33,444 bases of DNA from a virus. Of the stretch, positions 1 to 7,338 are shown piece by piece. Both the position numbers and the translations under genes were made by a program. Location: positions 1 to 33,444 of the IMG/VR virus record IMGVR_UViG_3300027142_000023; one strand, written 5' to 3'. The notes beneath the pieces are model-generated. The model saw nothing but the letters and a program-made list of their open reading frames with translations, was not told the DNA's origin and searched no databases. The stretch's first letter is position 1. Each line of letters starts with the position of its first letter.

Positions 1-1
1 C

Positions 2-406
2 GACAAAAGAGGATTTCATATTTTTGATACGGATGATTATAAACTAGACTATTATCAAAATCCTTACACGATGTTTGAGAGAGTTTATTATGAAAATAAT
101 AATCCAAAAGATTTTGACGCATCTTATTTGACTGACAAAATGGTTAAAATCGTTGTTCGTCAAAGGGATGACTATAAGATGTTTGATAAGTTTGTAGATT
201 CGATAGTTAAAGTGAATCCATTAGAACTTAAAATTATTGAGAACGTTGATGTCTATGATGAAAATGTGAATTGTGATGAAATACCCACAGAGGATACATT
301 GAGTATTTTAGATAAATATGTGGAAGAGTCTGAATTTGAATTAGACAAAAACATAATCAAAAAACTCTTACGGGAATTTTATAAAGAAGCATTGGAAGTA
401 GAATAA
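2..406 (+). CDS. 47: gp47-like recombination nuclease subunit, C-terminal part (5' cut by window)
   Basis: The reading frame is open from the left edge and ends at the TAA at 404-406, so only about 134 C-terminal residues are visible. The segment just before the first internal Met reads RGFHIFDTDD and then QNPYTMFERVYYE, which matches my recollection of the C-terminal region of T4-like gp47, the SbcD/Mre11-type nuclease. The metallophosphoesterase motifs would lie upstream, outside the window. The family acts with gp46 to resect DNA ends for recombination-dependent replication. Its position immediately before gp46, with one small gene between, supports the call. The ATG at 71 is internal and is not proposed as a start. 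Confidence 0.8.
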   Translation, partial: DKRGFHIFDTDDYKLDYYQNPYTMFERVYYENNNPKDFDASYLTDKMVKIVVRQRDDYKMFDKFVDSIVKVNPLELKIIENVDVYDENVNCDEIPTEDTLSILDKYVEESEFELDKNIIKKLLREFYKEALEVE

Positions 407-693
407 TGTTTTTACTCACTATCGCAGAAAAAGAAGAAGAAGGGGCATATGCAGTAACCGATTCTAATGGTGAAAAGGCATTATATTTTTTCGAAGAAGA
501 GGATGATGCTGAAAGGTATGCTGGTCTTCTAATGGCGGAAGATTACCCAGAAATGACTGTGGTAGAAGTAGACGATGAAATGGGAATAAAGACTTGTGAG
601 ATGTATGGATATAATTATGTTATAATTACCCCAAATGAATTTGTGATACCACCAAGAGATTATGATACTATTCAAACGAATCGCATATCGTAA
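406..693 (+). CDS. DUF3110-like small protein between gp47 and gp46
   Basis: A 95-residue acidic protein whose ATG starts on the last base of the gp47 stop codon and whose 3' end overlaps gp46 by 32 nt, so it is probably translationally coupled to both. The pattern resembles DUF3110: an N-terminal strand, then FFEEEDDAERYAGLLMAEDY (residues 29-48), then a Val-Glu-Val-Asp turn and a C-terminal GYNYVII strand. DUF3110 is known mainly from cyanobacteria and plant plastids and has no established function. The family name is recalled, not searched. Its place in a recombination operon may only reflect genome packing. Confidence 0.72.
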   Translation: MFLLTIAEKEEEGAYAVTDSNGEKALYFFEEEDDAERYAGLLMAEDYPEMTVVEVDDEMGIKTCEMYGYNYVIITPNEFVIPPRDYDTIQTNRIS

Positions 694-2380
694 TTTTCTT
701 TCTTCTGGAAATCAACCAACAGAAATAAAATTTACAGATACGCAAACTACTTTAATTGTCGGTGCTAATGGTTCTGGCAAGAGCACAATGCTTGATGCTC
801 TTTGTTTTGGATTATTCAATAAAGCATTTCGTAAAATTACAAAAGGTCAATTAATCAATTCAACCAACGAAAAAGAATGTTTGGTTGAGATTGATTTTAG
901 TATTGGAACAAAAGAATATAAAGTTAAACGAGGAATTAAACCAAATATTTTTGAAATTTGGATTGATGGTTCTCTACAAAATCAAGCAGCAGCATCGGCA
1001 GACCAACAAAAACAACTAGAAGATAGTATCTTAAAATTAAACTACAAATCATTTACTCAAATTGTAATTTTGGGGAGTGCTTCTTTTGTGCCTTTTATGC
1101 AATTATCTACGGCACATCGCAGGGAAGTTGTAGAAGATTTATTGGATATTAAAATCTTTTCTGCAATGAATGCGGTAATTAAAGATAGGATTAAAAATAC
1201 AAATGATAAAATCAAAGAACTTTCTTTGAAGCAATCGATGACCGAAGAAAAGGTCGAGATGCAAAAAGAGTTTATTGAAAGCATTGAGAAAAGTGGTAAA
1301 GAAAATATAGAAAAGAAAAAAGATAAAATCACTTCTATTACCACTTATATTGACCAGTTAACGGCAGAGAACGTGCAGAAGGTAGAAGAAGTATCAAATA
1401 CTCTTCAACCCCAGTTAGAGAACCTTCTGGATGCATCTAAGAAACTGAAACAACTTTCTAATTTAAAGGGTAAGATTTCCGAGAAAGTATCAAGTATTAC
1501 AGAACAGCATAAGTTTTTTAATAATAATTCGGTATGCCCTACTTGCACCCAAACTATCGAAGAAGAATTCAGGTTAAATAAAGTTAGTGAATCTGAAACC
1601 AAAGCAAAGGAACTTCAGCAAGGTTATAATGAATTGAAAGAAGCAATTCAACAGGAGGAACAAAGAGAACGTGAATTCAATGTCGTTTCAAAAGAGATTG
1701 GGTCTTTAAATAATGAAATTTCTAACAACAATGTTAAAATTTCCCAACTTAATAAACAATCAAGAGACCTGGACCAGGAAATTCAAGACATTACCAAAAA
1801 AATTAAAAATAGAAATACTGAAAGAAAAGTATTAACTGAATTAGAAAAAACTTTAGATTTAATTCAAACTGAAAAGGCAAAAAATAAAGAAGATATTTCT
1901 TACTTTGATTTTACACATTCATTAATGAAAGATGGTGGAATCAAAGGAAAAATTATTAAGAAGTATCTTCCTCTTATGAATCAGCAGATTAATAAGTATC
2001 TGCAAATGATGGACTTCTTTATTAATTTTACTCTCGATGAAGAGTTTAATGAAAAAATCAAATCTCCTATTCACGAGGACTTCACATATGAAAGTTTTAG
2101 TGAAGGAGAGAAGATGAGAATTAATCTTGCGATTCTTTTTACTTGGAGAGAAATTGCAAGAATGAAAAATTCAGTCAATACCAATCTTCTTATTTTGGAT
2201 GAAGTGTTTGATAGTTCTTTGGATTTTATGGGAACAGACTATTTTACAAAAATTATTAAGTATGTTATAAAAGATACTAATATATTTGTGATTTCACATA
2301 AGACAGACGAATTGATTGATAAGTTTGATAGAGTTATAAAGTTTGATAAAATTAAAGGATTTAGTAAAATGGTTGACTGA
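662..2380 (+). CDS. 46: gp46-like recombination ATPase (SbcC/Rad50 type)
   Basis: A 572-residue SMC-like ATPase that partners gp47 in resecting DNA ends during recombination-dependent replication. It shows Walker A GANGSGKST at residues 34-42, two long charged coiled-coil arms (about 170-410) around a zinc-hook CPTC at 292-295, an ABC signature-like SFSEGEKMRINLA from residue 478, and Walker B ILDE with the Asp-Glu at 513-514. Length is close to T4 gp46 (about 560). The ATG at 662 lies inside the preceding gene, and the protein begins MILFKRIAYRNFLS, the usual first beta strand of the family, so this start is preferred. No intein or frameshift is seen. Confidence 0.95.
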   Translation: MILFKRIAYRNFLSSGNQPTEIKFTDTQTTLIVGANGSGKSTMLDALCFGLFNKAFRKITKGQLINSTNEKECLVEIDFSIGTKEYKVKRGIKPNIFEIWIDGSLQNQAAASADQQKQLEDSILKLNYKSFTQIVILGSASFVPFMQLSTAHRREVVEDLLDIKIFSAMNAVIKDRIKNTNDKIKELSLKQSMTEEKVEMQKEFIESIEKSGKENIEKKKDKITSITTYIDQLTAENVQKVEEVSNTLQPQLENLLDASKKLKQLSNLKGKISEKVSSITEQHKFFNNNSVCPTCTQTIEEEFRLNKVSESETKAKELQQGYNELKEAIQQEEQREREFNVVSKEIGSLNNEISNNNVKISQLNKQSRDLDQEIQDITKKIKNRNTERKVLTELEKTLDLIQTEKAKNKEDISYFDFTHSLMKDGGIKGKIIKKYLPLMNQQINKYLQMMDFFINFTLDEEFNEKIKSPIHEDFTYESFSEGEKMRINLAILFTWREIARMKNSVNTNLLILDEVFDSSLDFMGTDYFTKIIKYVIKDTNIFVISHKTDELIDKFDRVIKFDKIKGFSKMVD

Positions 2381-2422
2381 CCTTTGGTTTTTTGGTATGA
2401 TTGGTGAAGGTAAATGTGCCTT

Positions 2423-2749
2423 ATGACCTACACAACTTTTACTATTACTATGACTGAAAACACAAATACTAATGGTTTCTGGAAATACAATGAAGACAAA
2501 ATCCTGAAACAACTTGAAGAATATATTGCTGGTACTTATAATCAGCATTATGTTGATAGGACTGCTGGTGGAACAGAACAGACACTGGATAAAATCAAAC
2601 ACAATCGTCGTGAAGGTTTCTGTGCTGGCAACATTACTAAGTACACTGACCGTTATGATACCAAAGGAACTCCTCGTGCTGACTTGTTCAAAGTTTTGCA
2701 CTATACTATTCTTTTGATTAATCATCTGAATCTCGTTGAAAATAAGTGA
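2423..2749 (+). CDS. Small protein with DUF3310-like C-terminal motif
   Basis: About 108 residues, lying between gp46 and gp45. The C-terminal half has the pattern FCAGNITKYTDRYDTKG followed by DLFKVLHYTILLINHL. This fits the Phe-x-x-Gly-Asn...Lys-Tyr...Arg...Lys-Gly...Asp-Leu...Tyr...Leu-Ile signature of DUF3310, a small phage family sometimes annotated as nucleotide kinase without good proof. The start is uncertain: ATGs at 2414, 2423 and 2450 are in frame, and the only SD-like stretch (GAAGG at 2406-2410) is 3 nt from the first and 12 nt from the second. Function is unknown to me. Confidence 0.6.
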   Translation: MTYTTFTITMTENTNTNGFWKYNEDKILKQLEEYIAGTYNQHYVDRTAGGTEQTLDKIKHNRREGFCAGNITKYTDRYDTKGTPRADLFKVLHYTILLINHLNLVENK

Positions 2750-2766
2750 ATCTCAACCTCCAAACT

Positions 2767-3432
2767 ATGAAACTTTCTGAATCTACTATTACTATTCTAA
2801 AAAACTTTTCTTCAATTAATCAGTCCATTTTGGTTAAGTCGGGTTCAAAACTTCGTACAATTTCTGTTATGAAAAATATTCTAGCAGAAGCAGAAATTAA
2901 TGAAGAATTTACAAAGGATTTTGCAATTTATGACCTTAATCAATTTCTAAATGGATTGGGATTGCACCAGGATCCCGACCTTGATTTTGGGAATGACTCG
3001 CACGTTATTATTCGTGAAGGAAAACGTCGTGTGAAGTATTTCTTTGCTGACCCAGAAGTGATTGTATCACCACCAGATAAAGAAATCACACTTCCCTCCA
3101 GTGATGTTTGTTTTCAACTAGAGCATTCGCAACTTGATAAACTCATCAAAGCAGCAGCAGTTTATCAACTTCCTGACCTTTCTGCTGTTGGTGAAGCAGG
3201 CGTAATTCGTCTGGTTGTTCGTGATAAGAAAAATGATACTTCTAACGAATACTCCATTGTGGTTGGTGAGACTGATAAGGAATTTACTTTCAATTTCAAG
3301 GTTGAGAACATCAAAATTATTCCTGGTTCTTATGACGTGGTTGTGTCAGAAAAACTTCTGTCTAAATTCACCAATGAACGTTATAATTTGACTTATTATA
3401 TTGCTTTGGAGCCTGACTCTAATTTTTCTTGA
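2767..3432 (+). CDS. 45: gp45-like DNA polymerase sliding clamp
   Basis: A 221-residue protein matching T4 gp45 (228 residues), the trimeric ring that tethers gp43 polymerase to DNA and in T4 also activates late transcription. The N-terminus MKLSESTITILKNFSSINQS is the typical clamp start. An upstream in-frame GTG at 2746 overlaps the previous stop but would add seven residues the family lacks, so ATG 2767 is chosen. Gene order gp46-x-gp45-x-gp44-gp62-regA is the T4-like order. The many TATAAATA boxes in this window imply that a clamp-dependent late sigma-like system is used. Confidence 0.93.
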   Translation: MKLSESTITILKNFSSINQSILVKSGSKLRTISVMKNILAEAEINEEFTKDFAIYDLNQFLNGLGLHQDPDLDFGNDSHVIIREGKRRVKYFFADPEVIVSPPDKEITLPSSDVCFQLEHSQLDKLIKAAAVYQLPDLSAVGEAGVIRLVVRDKKNDTSNEYSIVVGETDKEFTFNFKVENIKIIPGSYDVVVSEKLLSKFTNERYNLTYYIALEPDSNFS

Positions 3433-3448
3433 TTTTTAATTTTATATT

Positions 3449-3988
3449 ATGAATATTTTTGTGACTGATGTGTGTCCAGTGCTTTCTGCTGTGTCCCTCC
3501 CAGATAAGCATATTGTTAAAATGCCCCTGGAGACCTGTCAGATGATTTCCGTTATTTACTCCAAGTGGTATTATGATTGGGGTACTATTCCCAAAAAGGA
3601 TGGAACCCCTTATAGTACTGAGAAGGGTGCTTTTCGTAATCATCCTTGTACTGTGTGGGCAGCAGAGAATTATGAGAATCTTGCTTGGTTAATTCGGCAC
3701 GGTTATGCTCTTTGTAATGAATATCGGCATCGTTATGGTAAAGAACACGCTTGTATGAAAGGACTTGAAGTAGCAGAGAATATCTTTGCTACTAAAAGTG
3801 AAAAGGAGATTTCCATCTATAAGAATGTGATAGAATTCGCAAGGGCAATGCCCGATGAGTTCAAATATGATGCAAGTATTGATACTCCAACAGCATATCA
3901 AAAGTATGTTGCGTCTAAACCTTGGGTAAAGGACAATTACCTAAAAATTCCTGATAGAATGCCAAATTGGATTTATGAATATGCGTGA
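3449..3988 (+). CDS. Conserved phage protein, possibly pyrimidine-dimer glycosylase-like
   Basis: 179 residues between the clamp and clamp-loader genes. It begins MNIFVTDVCPVLSAVSLPDK and continues HIVKMPLETCQMI, a start I associate with a widespread family of marine phage proteins. Later segments HPCTVWAAENYENLAWL (about 66-82), MPDEFKYD and PTAYQKYVASKP resemble in order the helices of T4 endonuclease V (DenV), and some relatives are annotated as pyrimidine-dimer DNA glycosylases. The similarity is weak and judged by eye. The catalytic Thr2 and Glu23 of DenV have no clear counterparts, so enzymatic function is unproven. Its 3' end overlaps gp44 by 14 nt. Confidence 0.6.
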   Translation: MNIFVTDVCPVLSAVSLPDKHIVKMPLETCQMISVIYSKWYYDWGTIPKKDGTPYSTEKGAFRNHPCTVWAAENYENLAWLIRHGYALCNEYRHRYGKEHACMKGLEVAENIFATKSEKEISIYKNVIEFARAMPDEFKYDASIDTPTAYQKYVASKPWVKDNYLKIPDRMPNWIYEYA

Positions 3989-4925
3989 AGATTTTTTGTG
4001 GGTGGAACGATATCGCCCAAAGACTATTGAAGATTGTATTCTCCCAGAGAGTATTAAGAAAACATTTACTGATTTTCTTAATAAGGGTGAGATTCCAAAT
4101 TTGCTTCTTGCTGGTCCTCCTGGAGTGGGGAAAACCACAGTAGCAAAGGCATTATGTAATGAGATGGGGGTAGATTTTTATGTCATTAACGGATCCGACG
4201 AAGGACGTTTCCTGGATACTGTACGGAACCAAGCAAAGAACTTTGCTTCGACCGTCTCACTTCAAGGAACTGGTAAACACAAAGTCATCATCATCGATGA
4301 GGCTGATAACACGGGCAACGACGTTCAACTCTTACTACGGGCAAATATTGAGGCATTTTATAACAACTGTCGATTCATCTTTACCTGTAATTACAAAAAC
4401 AAAATCATCGAACCCCTCCATTCTCGATGTGCTGTCGTTGAGTTCTCAATCAAAGGAAAAGAAAAAGCCCAGTTGGCAGGATCCTTCTTCAAGCGTTTGC
4501 AAAACATCTTGGATGAAGAGAGTATCAAATATAATCCGAAAGTTCTTGCCGAACTAATCAATAAGCATTTTCCCGATTGGAGGAGAGTTCTCAATGAATG
4601 CCAAAGATACTCTGTTGGTGGTGAAATAGATAGTGGAATTCTTGCATCCTTTTCTGACGTTGCCGTAAATGACCTTATCAATTATCTCAAAAATAAAAAC
4701 TTTCCAGAAGTCCGAAAGTGGGTGGTCTCCAACCTGGACAACGACCCTGGTGTCATTCTTCGCAGGATTTATGACTCCTGTTATGATTGCCTTTCACCCC
4801 AGTCTATCCCCGCTGCCGTTCTTATTGTTGCTAAGTACCAATATCAAATTGCGTTCGTGGCTGACCAGGAGATTAACCTTTTAGCAGCATTAACCGAAAT
4901 TATGTGTGAGTGTAGTTTTAAATGA
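3975..4925 (+). CDS. 44: gp44-like clamp loader large subunit (AAA+ ATPase)
   Basis: A 316-residue AAA+ ATPase that with gp62 opens and loads the gp45 clamp. Walker A is AGPPGVGKTT at residues 46-55, Walker B is VIIIDEADN (about 96-104), and the arginine-finger SRC motif is in LHSRCAVVEF. Length matches T4 gp44 (319). The ATG at 3975 overlaps the preceding gene by 14 nt, and the protein begins with the usual WVERYRPKTIEDCILP segment, fixing the start. The stop overlaps the next small ORF by four bases (ATGA), consistent with coupled translation. Confidence 0.95.
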   Translation: MNMREDFLWVERYRPKTIEDCILPESIKKTFTDFLNKGEIPNLLLAGPPGVGKTTVAKALCNEMGVDFYVINGSDEGRFLDTVRNQAKNFASTVSLQGTGKHKVIIIDEADNTGNDVQLLLRANIEAFYNNCRFIFTCNYKNKIIEPLHSRCAVVEFSIKGKEKAQLAGSFFKRLQNILDEESIKYNPKVLAELINKHFPDWRRVLNECQRYSVGGEIDSGILASFSDVAVNDLINYLKNKNFPEVRKWVVSNLDNDPGVILRRIYDSCYDCLSPQSIPAAVLIVAKYQYQIAFVADQEINLLAALTEIMCECSFK

Positions 4926-5080
4926 AACCAGAAACAAGAGAAGCAATGGAAATGCTTTTTGTTGCTAAATGGAATCTCCCAAAAGCAGCACAGCATTGCA
5001 ATCTTACTCACAAAGAATGTAAGATTGTATTTAATGAGTATTGTAATTTTCATCCAGCAACTTATAAGAATGAAGATTGA
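4922..5080 (+). CDS. Small conserved ORF between gp44 and gp62 (52 aa)
   Basis: A 52-residue ORF starting in an ATGA overlap with the gp44 stop and ending 11 nt inside gp62. It reads MKPETREAMEMLFVAKWNLP, then KAAQHCNLTHKECKIVFNEY, and has the feel of a small helix-turn-helix. I recall similar small proteins at this spot in T4-like cyanophages. The tight overlaps on both sides and the absence of a better frame in 4926-5069 support it as real. No function is assigned; a role in the clamp-loader operon would be speculation. Confidence 0.7.
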   Translation: MKPETREAMEMLFVAKWNLPKAAQHCNLTHKECKIVFNEYCNFHPATYKNED

Positions 5081-5456
5081 ATTGAAGGATTGGTTGAACT
5101 CAATCAATCAAACCAAAAAGAATATTATGGATGAAGACCCTTCCTCCAAAACCGATTACGCACCTTATATTATTAACAGATGTTTGTCGGGTCATATTGA
5201 TTGTTTGATGTATGCTAATGAGATGAATAAGTTCTCCTCATTAGATAAAAAACTTCAATATGATTTTTTTATAAATATTATCAGGAAAAAGAAGAGATTC
5301 TCTCCTTGGTTAAAACAAGAAAAGATCAAAGACCTTGAATTAGTTAAATCTTACTATGGATATAGTAATGAGAAAGCAAAGCAAGCTTTGGATATTCTTA
5401 CAAAAGAACAACTCGATTTTATAAAATCAAAACTTGAAACTGGAGGAACAAAATGA
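5070..5456 (+). CDS. 62: gp62-like clamp loader small subunit
   Basis: A 128-residue protein beginning MKIELKDWLNSINQTKKNIM, with the characteristic APYIINRCLSGHIDCLMYANEMN segment at about residues 29-51 shared by T4 gp62 and its relatives. It is shorter than T4 gp62 (187), as is usual in marine T4-likes. It forms the 4:1 loader complex with gp44. The ATG at 5070 is preferred over in-frame codons from 4959, because that earlier region is occupied by the conserved 52-residue ORF and the family N-terminus starts here. Its 3' end overlaps regA by four bases (ATGA). Confidence 0.85.
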   Translation: MKIELKDWLNSINQTKKNIMDEDPSSKTDYAPYIINRCLSGHIDCLMYANEMNKFSSLDKKLQYDFFINIIRKKKRFSPWLKQEKIKDLELVKSYYGYSNEKAKQALDILTKEQLDFIKSKLETGGTK

Positions 5457-5896
5457 GTGTTGTAAATGAACCTATTGTGATTTGGGCACAAGACCAAATG
5501 GTTGAAGTGATTTTGAATGAACCTGATGATTTTTTGAAGGTTCGTGAAACACTCACTCGTATTGGTGTCGCATCACGTAAAGAAAAGAAAATTTATCAAT
5601 CTTGCCATATTCTTCATAAGCAAGGTAAGTATTACCTCGTACACTTTAAGGAATTGTTTGCTCTTGACGGCAAACACGCAAATCTAACTGCGAATGACGT
5701 ACAACGTCGCAATCGCATTATTCAACTTCTTGCTGATTGGGGATTGATTACAATCGTCAAACCAGAAAAGATTACTGATATTGCTCCACTCAATCAAATC
5801 AAAGTCCTTGCCTATAAGGATAAGGCAGATTGGATTTTAGAGACCAAATACAATATTGGTGCCAAAAAGAAACGCACGGAAGAGGAAACCGAATAA
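5453..5896 (+). CDS. regA: RegA-like translational repressor
   Basis: 147 residues, with a core closely resembling T4 RegA (122 residues): EPDDFLKVRETLTRIGVASR, then YQSCHILHKQGKYYLVHFKE, then RRNRIIQLLADWGLI. RegA binds start regions of early phage mRNAs and blocks ribosome entry. This copy has an N-terminal extension of about 12 residues and a charged C-terminal tail (KKKRTEEETE). It is the last gene of the clamp/clamp-loader unit: an ATGA overlap links it to gp62, and a strong terminator follows 7 nt after the stop. Confidence 0.93.
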   Translation: MSVVNEPIVIWAQDQMVEVILNEPDDFLKVRETLTRIGVASRKEKKIYQSCHILHKQGKYYLVHFKELFALDGKHANLTANDVQRRNRIIQLLADWGLITIVKPEKITDIAPLNQIKVLAYKDKADWILETKYNIGAKKKRTEEETE

Positions 5897-5902
5897 GAAA
5901 GT

Positions 5903-5928
5903 GGGGAGTTCATCACTCCCCTTTTTTA
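5903..5928 (+). terminator. Rho-independent terminator after regA
   Basis: A perfect 7-bp GC-rich stem GGGGAGT / ACTCCCC (5903-5909 and 5915-5921) with a 5-nt loop, followed by six T. It closes the gp47-regA operon. Confidence 0.9.
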
Positions 5929-5946
5929 TATTTTTGAATATATACT

Positions 5947-5973
5947 AATGATGTTGCCTTCGGGGACATTATT
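5947..5973 (+). other. UUCG-tetraloop RNA hairpin upstream of hsp20
   Basis: The arm AATGATGTT (5947-5955) pairs with GACATTATT (5965-5973), giving 7 Watson-Crick and 2 G-U pairs. It is topped by a bulged G, two C-G pairs and a TTCG loop (5959-5962). No T-run follows, so it looks like an mRNA stability, processing or 5'-leader structure and not a terminator. It ends 16 nt before the SD of hsp20. Confidence 0.7.
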
Positions 5974-5989
5974 CACTTACAGACGCTTT

Positions 5990-5997
5990 AAGGAGGT
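5990..5997 (+). promoter_or_regulatory. Strong Shine-Dalgarno for hsp20
   Basis: AAGGAGGT is a near-perfect SD ending 5 nt before the ATG at 6003. It is much stronger than most ribosome sites in this window and suggests high expression of the chaperone. Confidence 0.8.
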
Positions 5998-6002
5998 CTA
6001 TT

Positions 6003-6482
6003 ATGTTCGGAACAAGTTCGATTACTTATTCAGTACCAGAAACTGCTAAGTATCTATTAGAAATTCAAAAAAATAGTATTGGAATGGATGAGTGGTTTAA
6101 AAGGTTTGATACTGCGTTTGATACGCATACTAACTATCCACCATACAATCTAGTTAAAGAAAGTAGTGTTGATTTTAGGCTAGAAATCGCACTTGCTGGA
6201 TATAAACGAGAAGATATTGAAGTTACTACGGAATGGAATAAACTCTTTGTAGAAGCAAAGAAAACTGGTGATACTTGTGATGAATATCTACATCAGGGAT
6301 TGGCAAAGAGAGCATTTACTCGCACCTGGACTTTATCGGATGATGTGGTTGTCGGTGATGTTTCTTATGTTGATGGATTGCTAACTGTCAAACTAAATAG
6401 AGTTATTCCAGAGCATCAAAAGAAGAAGGTTTATGAAATCATTTCGGGAGTTCGTGGAGATAATTCAGGAAGTGAAAGGTGA
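6003..6482 (+). CDS. Hsp20/alpha-crystallin small heat-shock protein
   Basis: 159 residues with an alpha-crystallin domain from about residue 50: YNLVKESSVDFRLEIALAGY, then a KREDIEVTTEWNKLFVEAKK strand pair, a Phe-rich FTRTWTLSDDVVV and a DGLLTVKLNR strand. Small heat-shock proteins of this kind are common in marine T4-like phages, between regA and gp43, as here; a scaffold- or capsid-folding role has been suggested. The gene has its own leader with a UUCG hairpin and a strong SD after the regA terminator, so it is likely an independent unit. Its last 50 nt overlap the next ORF. Confidence 0.92.
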   Translation: MFGTSSITYSVPETAKYLLEIQKNSIGMDEWFKRFDTAFDTHTNYPPYNLVKESSVDFRLEIALAGYKREDIEVTTEWNKLFVEAKKTGDTCDEYLHQGLAKRAFTRTWTLSDDVVVGDVSYVDGLLTVKLNRVIPEHQKKKVYEIISGVRGDNSGSER

Positions 6483-6621
6483 CTTTGGAACTAAACCATA
6501 TCACCCAAAAGAAAAATGTTATGGAAATACAGTATTCTATAAAAGATTAAAAAAAAGGGTGTGTTCTAAGGGAACTGATACTGGTTCTGGTGGTGCAAGT
6601 GGTGATAGTGGTGGTTTATAA
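6433..6621 (+). CDS. Small protein with internal-protein-like N-terminus
   Basis: 62 residues, beginning inside hsp20. The N-terminus MKSFREFVEIIQEVKG resembles the capsid-targeting sequence of T4 internal proteins (for example MKTYQEFIAEA of IPIII), with a possible gp21-type cleavage site at Ile-Gln-Glu. The rest is short and basic with two Cys, ending in a Gly/Ser tail. Other genes in this window share this N-terminal type. Function is unknown. The overlap and small size lower certainty, but the recognisable start argues that it is translated. Confidence 0.6.
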   Translation: MKSFREFVEIIQEVKGDFGTKPYHPKEKCYGNTVFYKRLKKRVCSKGTDTGSGGASGDSGGL

Positions 6622-6624
6622 ATA
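6617..6624 (+). promoter_or_regulatory. T4-type late promoter box (TATAAATA)
   Basis: A perfect TATAAATA match overlapping the stop codon of the preceding small gene. It lies 21 nt before a terminator hairpin, so any transcript from it would meet that terminator quickly. It may be chance or yield only a short RNA. Confidence 0.45.
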
Positions 6625-6644
6625 CAATTGAATATCGTCGTCGC

Positions 6645-6684
6645 AGGGAGGCAACTGGCAAAATCCAGCAATCCTCCCTTTTTT
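6645..6684 (+). terminator. Terminator before the first GIY-YIG gene
   Basis: The outer stem AGGGAGG / CCTCCCT (6645-6651 and 6673-6679) has an inner CTGG/CCAG stem and is followed by a six-T run. It insulates the following nuclease gene from hsp20 read-through. Confidence 0.85.
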
Positions 6685-6687
6685 GTT

Positions 6688-6695
6688 TATAAATA
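6688..6695 (+). promoter_or_regulatory. T4-type late promoter of GIY-YIG gene
   Basis: TATAAATA directly after the terminator T-run and 24 nt before the ATG at 6720. An AGGTAGG SD (6704-6710) lies between. Confidence 0.8.
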
Positions 6696-6719
6696 CCAAT
6701 AAAAGGTAGGAATGTTTAA

Positions 6720-7292
6720 ATGAATTATTATACCTATGCTTATTTTGATGAAAATAATATTCCTTATTATATTGGTAAGGGAAAGGGCAATAGAGCCTGG
6801 GATAAAAATCATTCAGTTAGGGTGCCCACCAACGATAAAATTATTTTATTAAAGAAAAATTTAAGTGAAAATGAAGCATATAGACACGAAGTTTATATAA
6901 TAAGTATATTGGGGAGAAAAAATAAAAAGACTGATGGGGGTGATGCTCCTCCTGTATTTGTTTCTCATACAGAAGAAACTAAACAAAAAATGCGTAATAG
7001 AAAACATAGTGAAGAAACTAAAAAAAAGATAGGTGAGAAAAGTAAAGGTAGAATATTTCCAGAAGATGCTAAACTTTACCTTTCTAACTTATATAAGGGT
7101 AGAAAACTTTCCGATAAAACTAAGGAAAAGTTGAGTAAATCTTTATGTGGAAAACCAAAAAGTGAAGAAACAAAAAGAAAAATGAGTAAAGCAAAAAAGC
7201 AAATGAGCGAAGAAACAAAAAGAAAAATGAGTGAGGCAGCTAAGATAAGAGAAGCAAAAAAGAGAGAAGCAAAAAAGAGAGAAGAAACTTGA
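6720..7292 (+). CDS. GIY-YIG homing endonuclease with NUMOD3 repeats
   Basis: 190 residues. The N-terminal GIY-YIG fold shows YTYAYFDENNIPYYIGKGKG (residues 3-22), Arg at about 25 and a likely catalytic Glu at about 57 in the EVYIISILG helix. From residue 80 there are at least five NUMOD3-like DNA-binding repeats of the type HSEETKKKIGEKSKG. The tail is a low-complexity Lys/Arg/Glu helix made by short tandem repeats. The gene is free-standing, with its own terminator upstream and a late promoter. Proteins like this cut a specific site in a related phage's genome to spread their own locus. Its target is probably near here (hsp20-gp43 spacer), but that is inference. Confidence 0.88.
   Translation: MNYYTYAYFDENNIPYYIGKGKGNRAWDKNHSVRVPTNDKIILLKKNLSENEAYRHEVYIISILGRKNKKTDGGDAPPVFVSHTEETKQKMRNRKHSEETKKKIGEKSKGRIFPEDAKLYLSNLYKGRKLSDKTKEKLSKSLCGKPKSEETKRKMSKAKKQMSEETKRKMSEAAKIREAKKREAKKREET
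7164..7232 (+). repeat. 24-nt direct repeat within NUMOD3 coding region
   Basis: The same 24 nt occur at 7164-7187 and 7209-7232, each coding for EETKRKMS. The match at DNA level suggests recent duplication of a NUMOD3 unit. Confidence 0.85.
7251..7280 (+). repeat. 15-nt tandem duplication (REAKK x2)
   Basis: Two identical 15-nt units GAAGCAAAAAAGAGA extend the C-terminal basic tail of the GIY-YIG protein. This looks like slippage. Confidence 0.85.
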
Positions 7293-7338
7293 CGCCTCCC
7301 CATTTTTTTGTTAAAATTACAACAGGTATGTGAATAAA

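Noticed and set aside
5270-5277. TATAAATA inside gp62
   Set aside because: It lies mid-gene with no start codon at the usual 20-35 nt spacing, in AT-rich coding sequence; probably chance.
6601-6720. Possible hairpin/late-promoter translation switch at the first GIY-YIG gene
   Set aside because: The stem here lies entirely upstream of the promoter at 6688 and ends in a T-run, so it is a terminator. No arm overlaps the start codon as at 24913 and 27899.
7164-7280. Short repeats considered as a CRISPR-like array
   Set aside because: The repeats are in frame, code for NUMOD3 and basic-helix units, and have no unique spacers.
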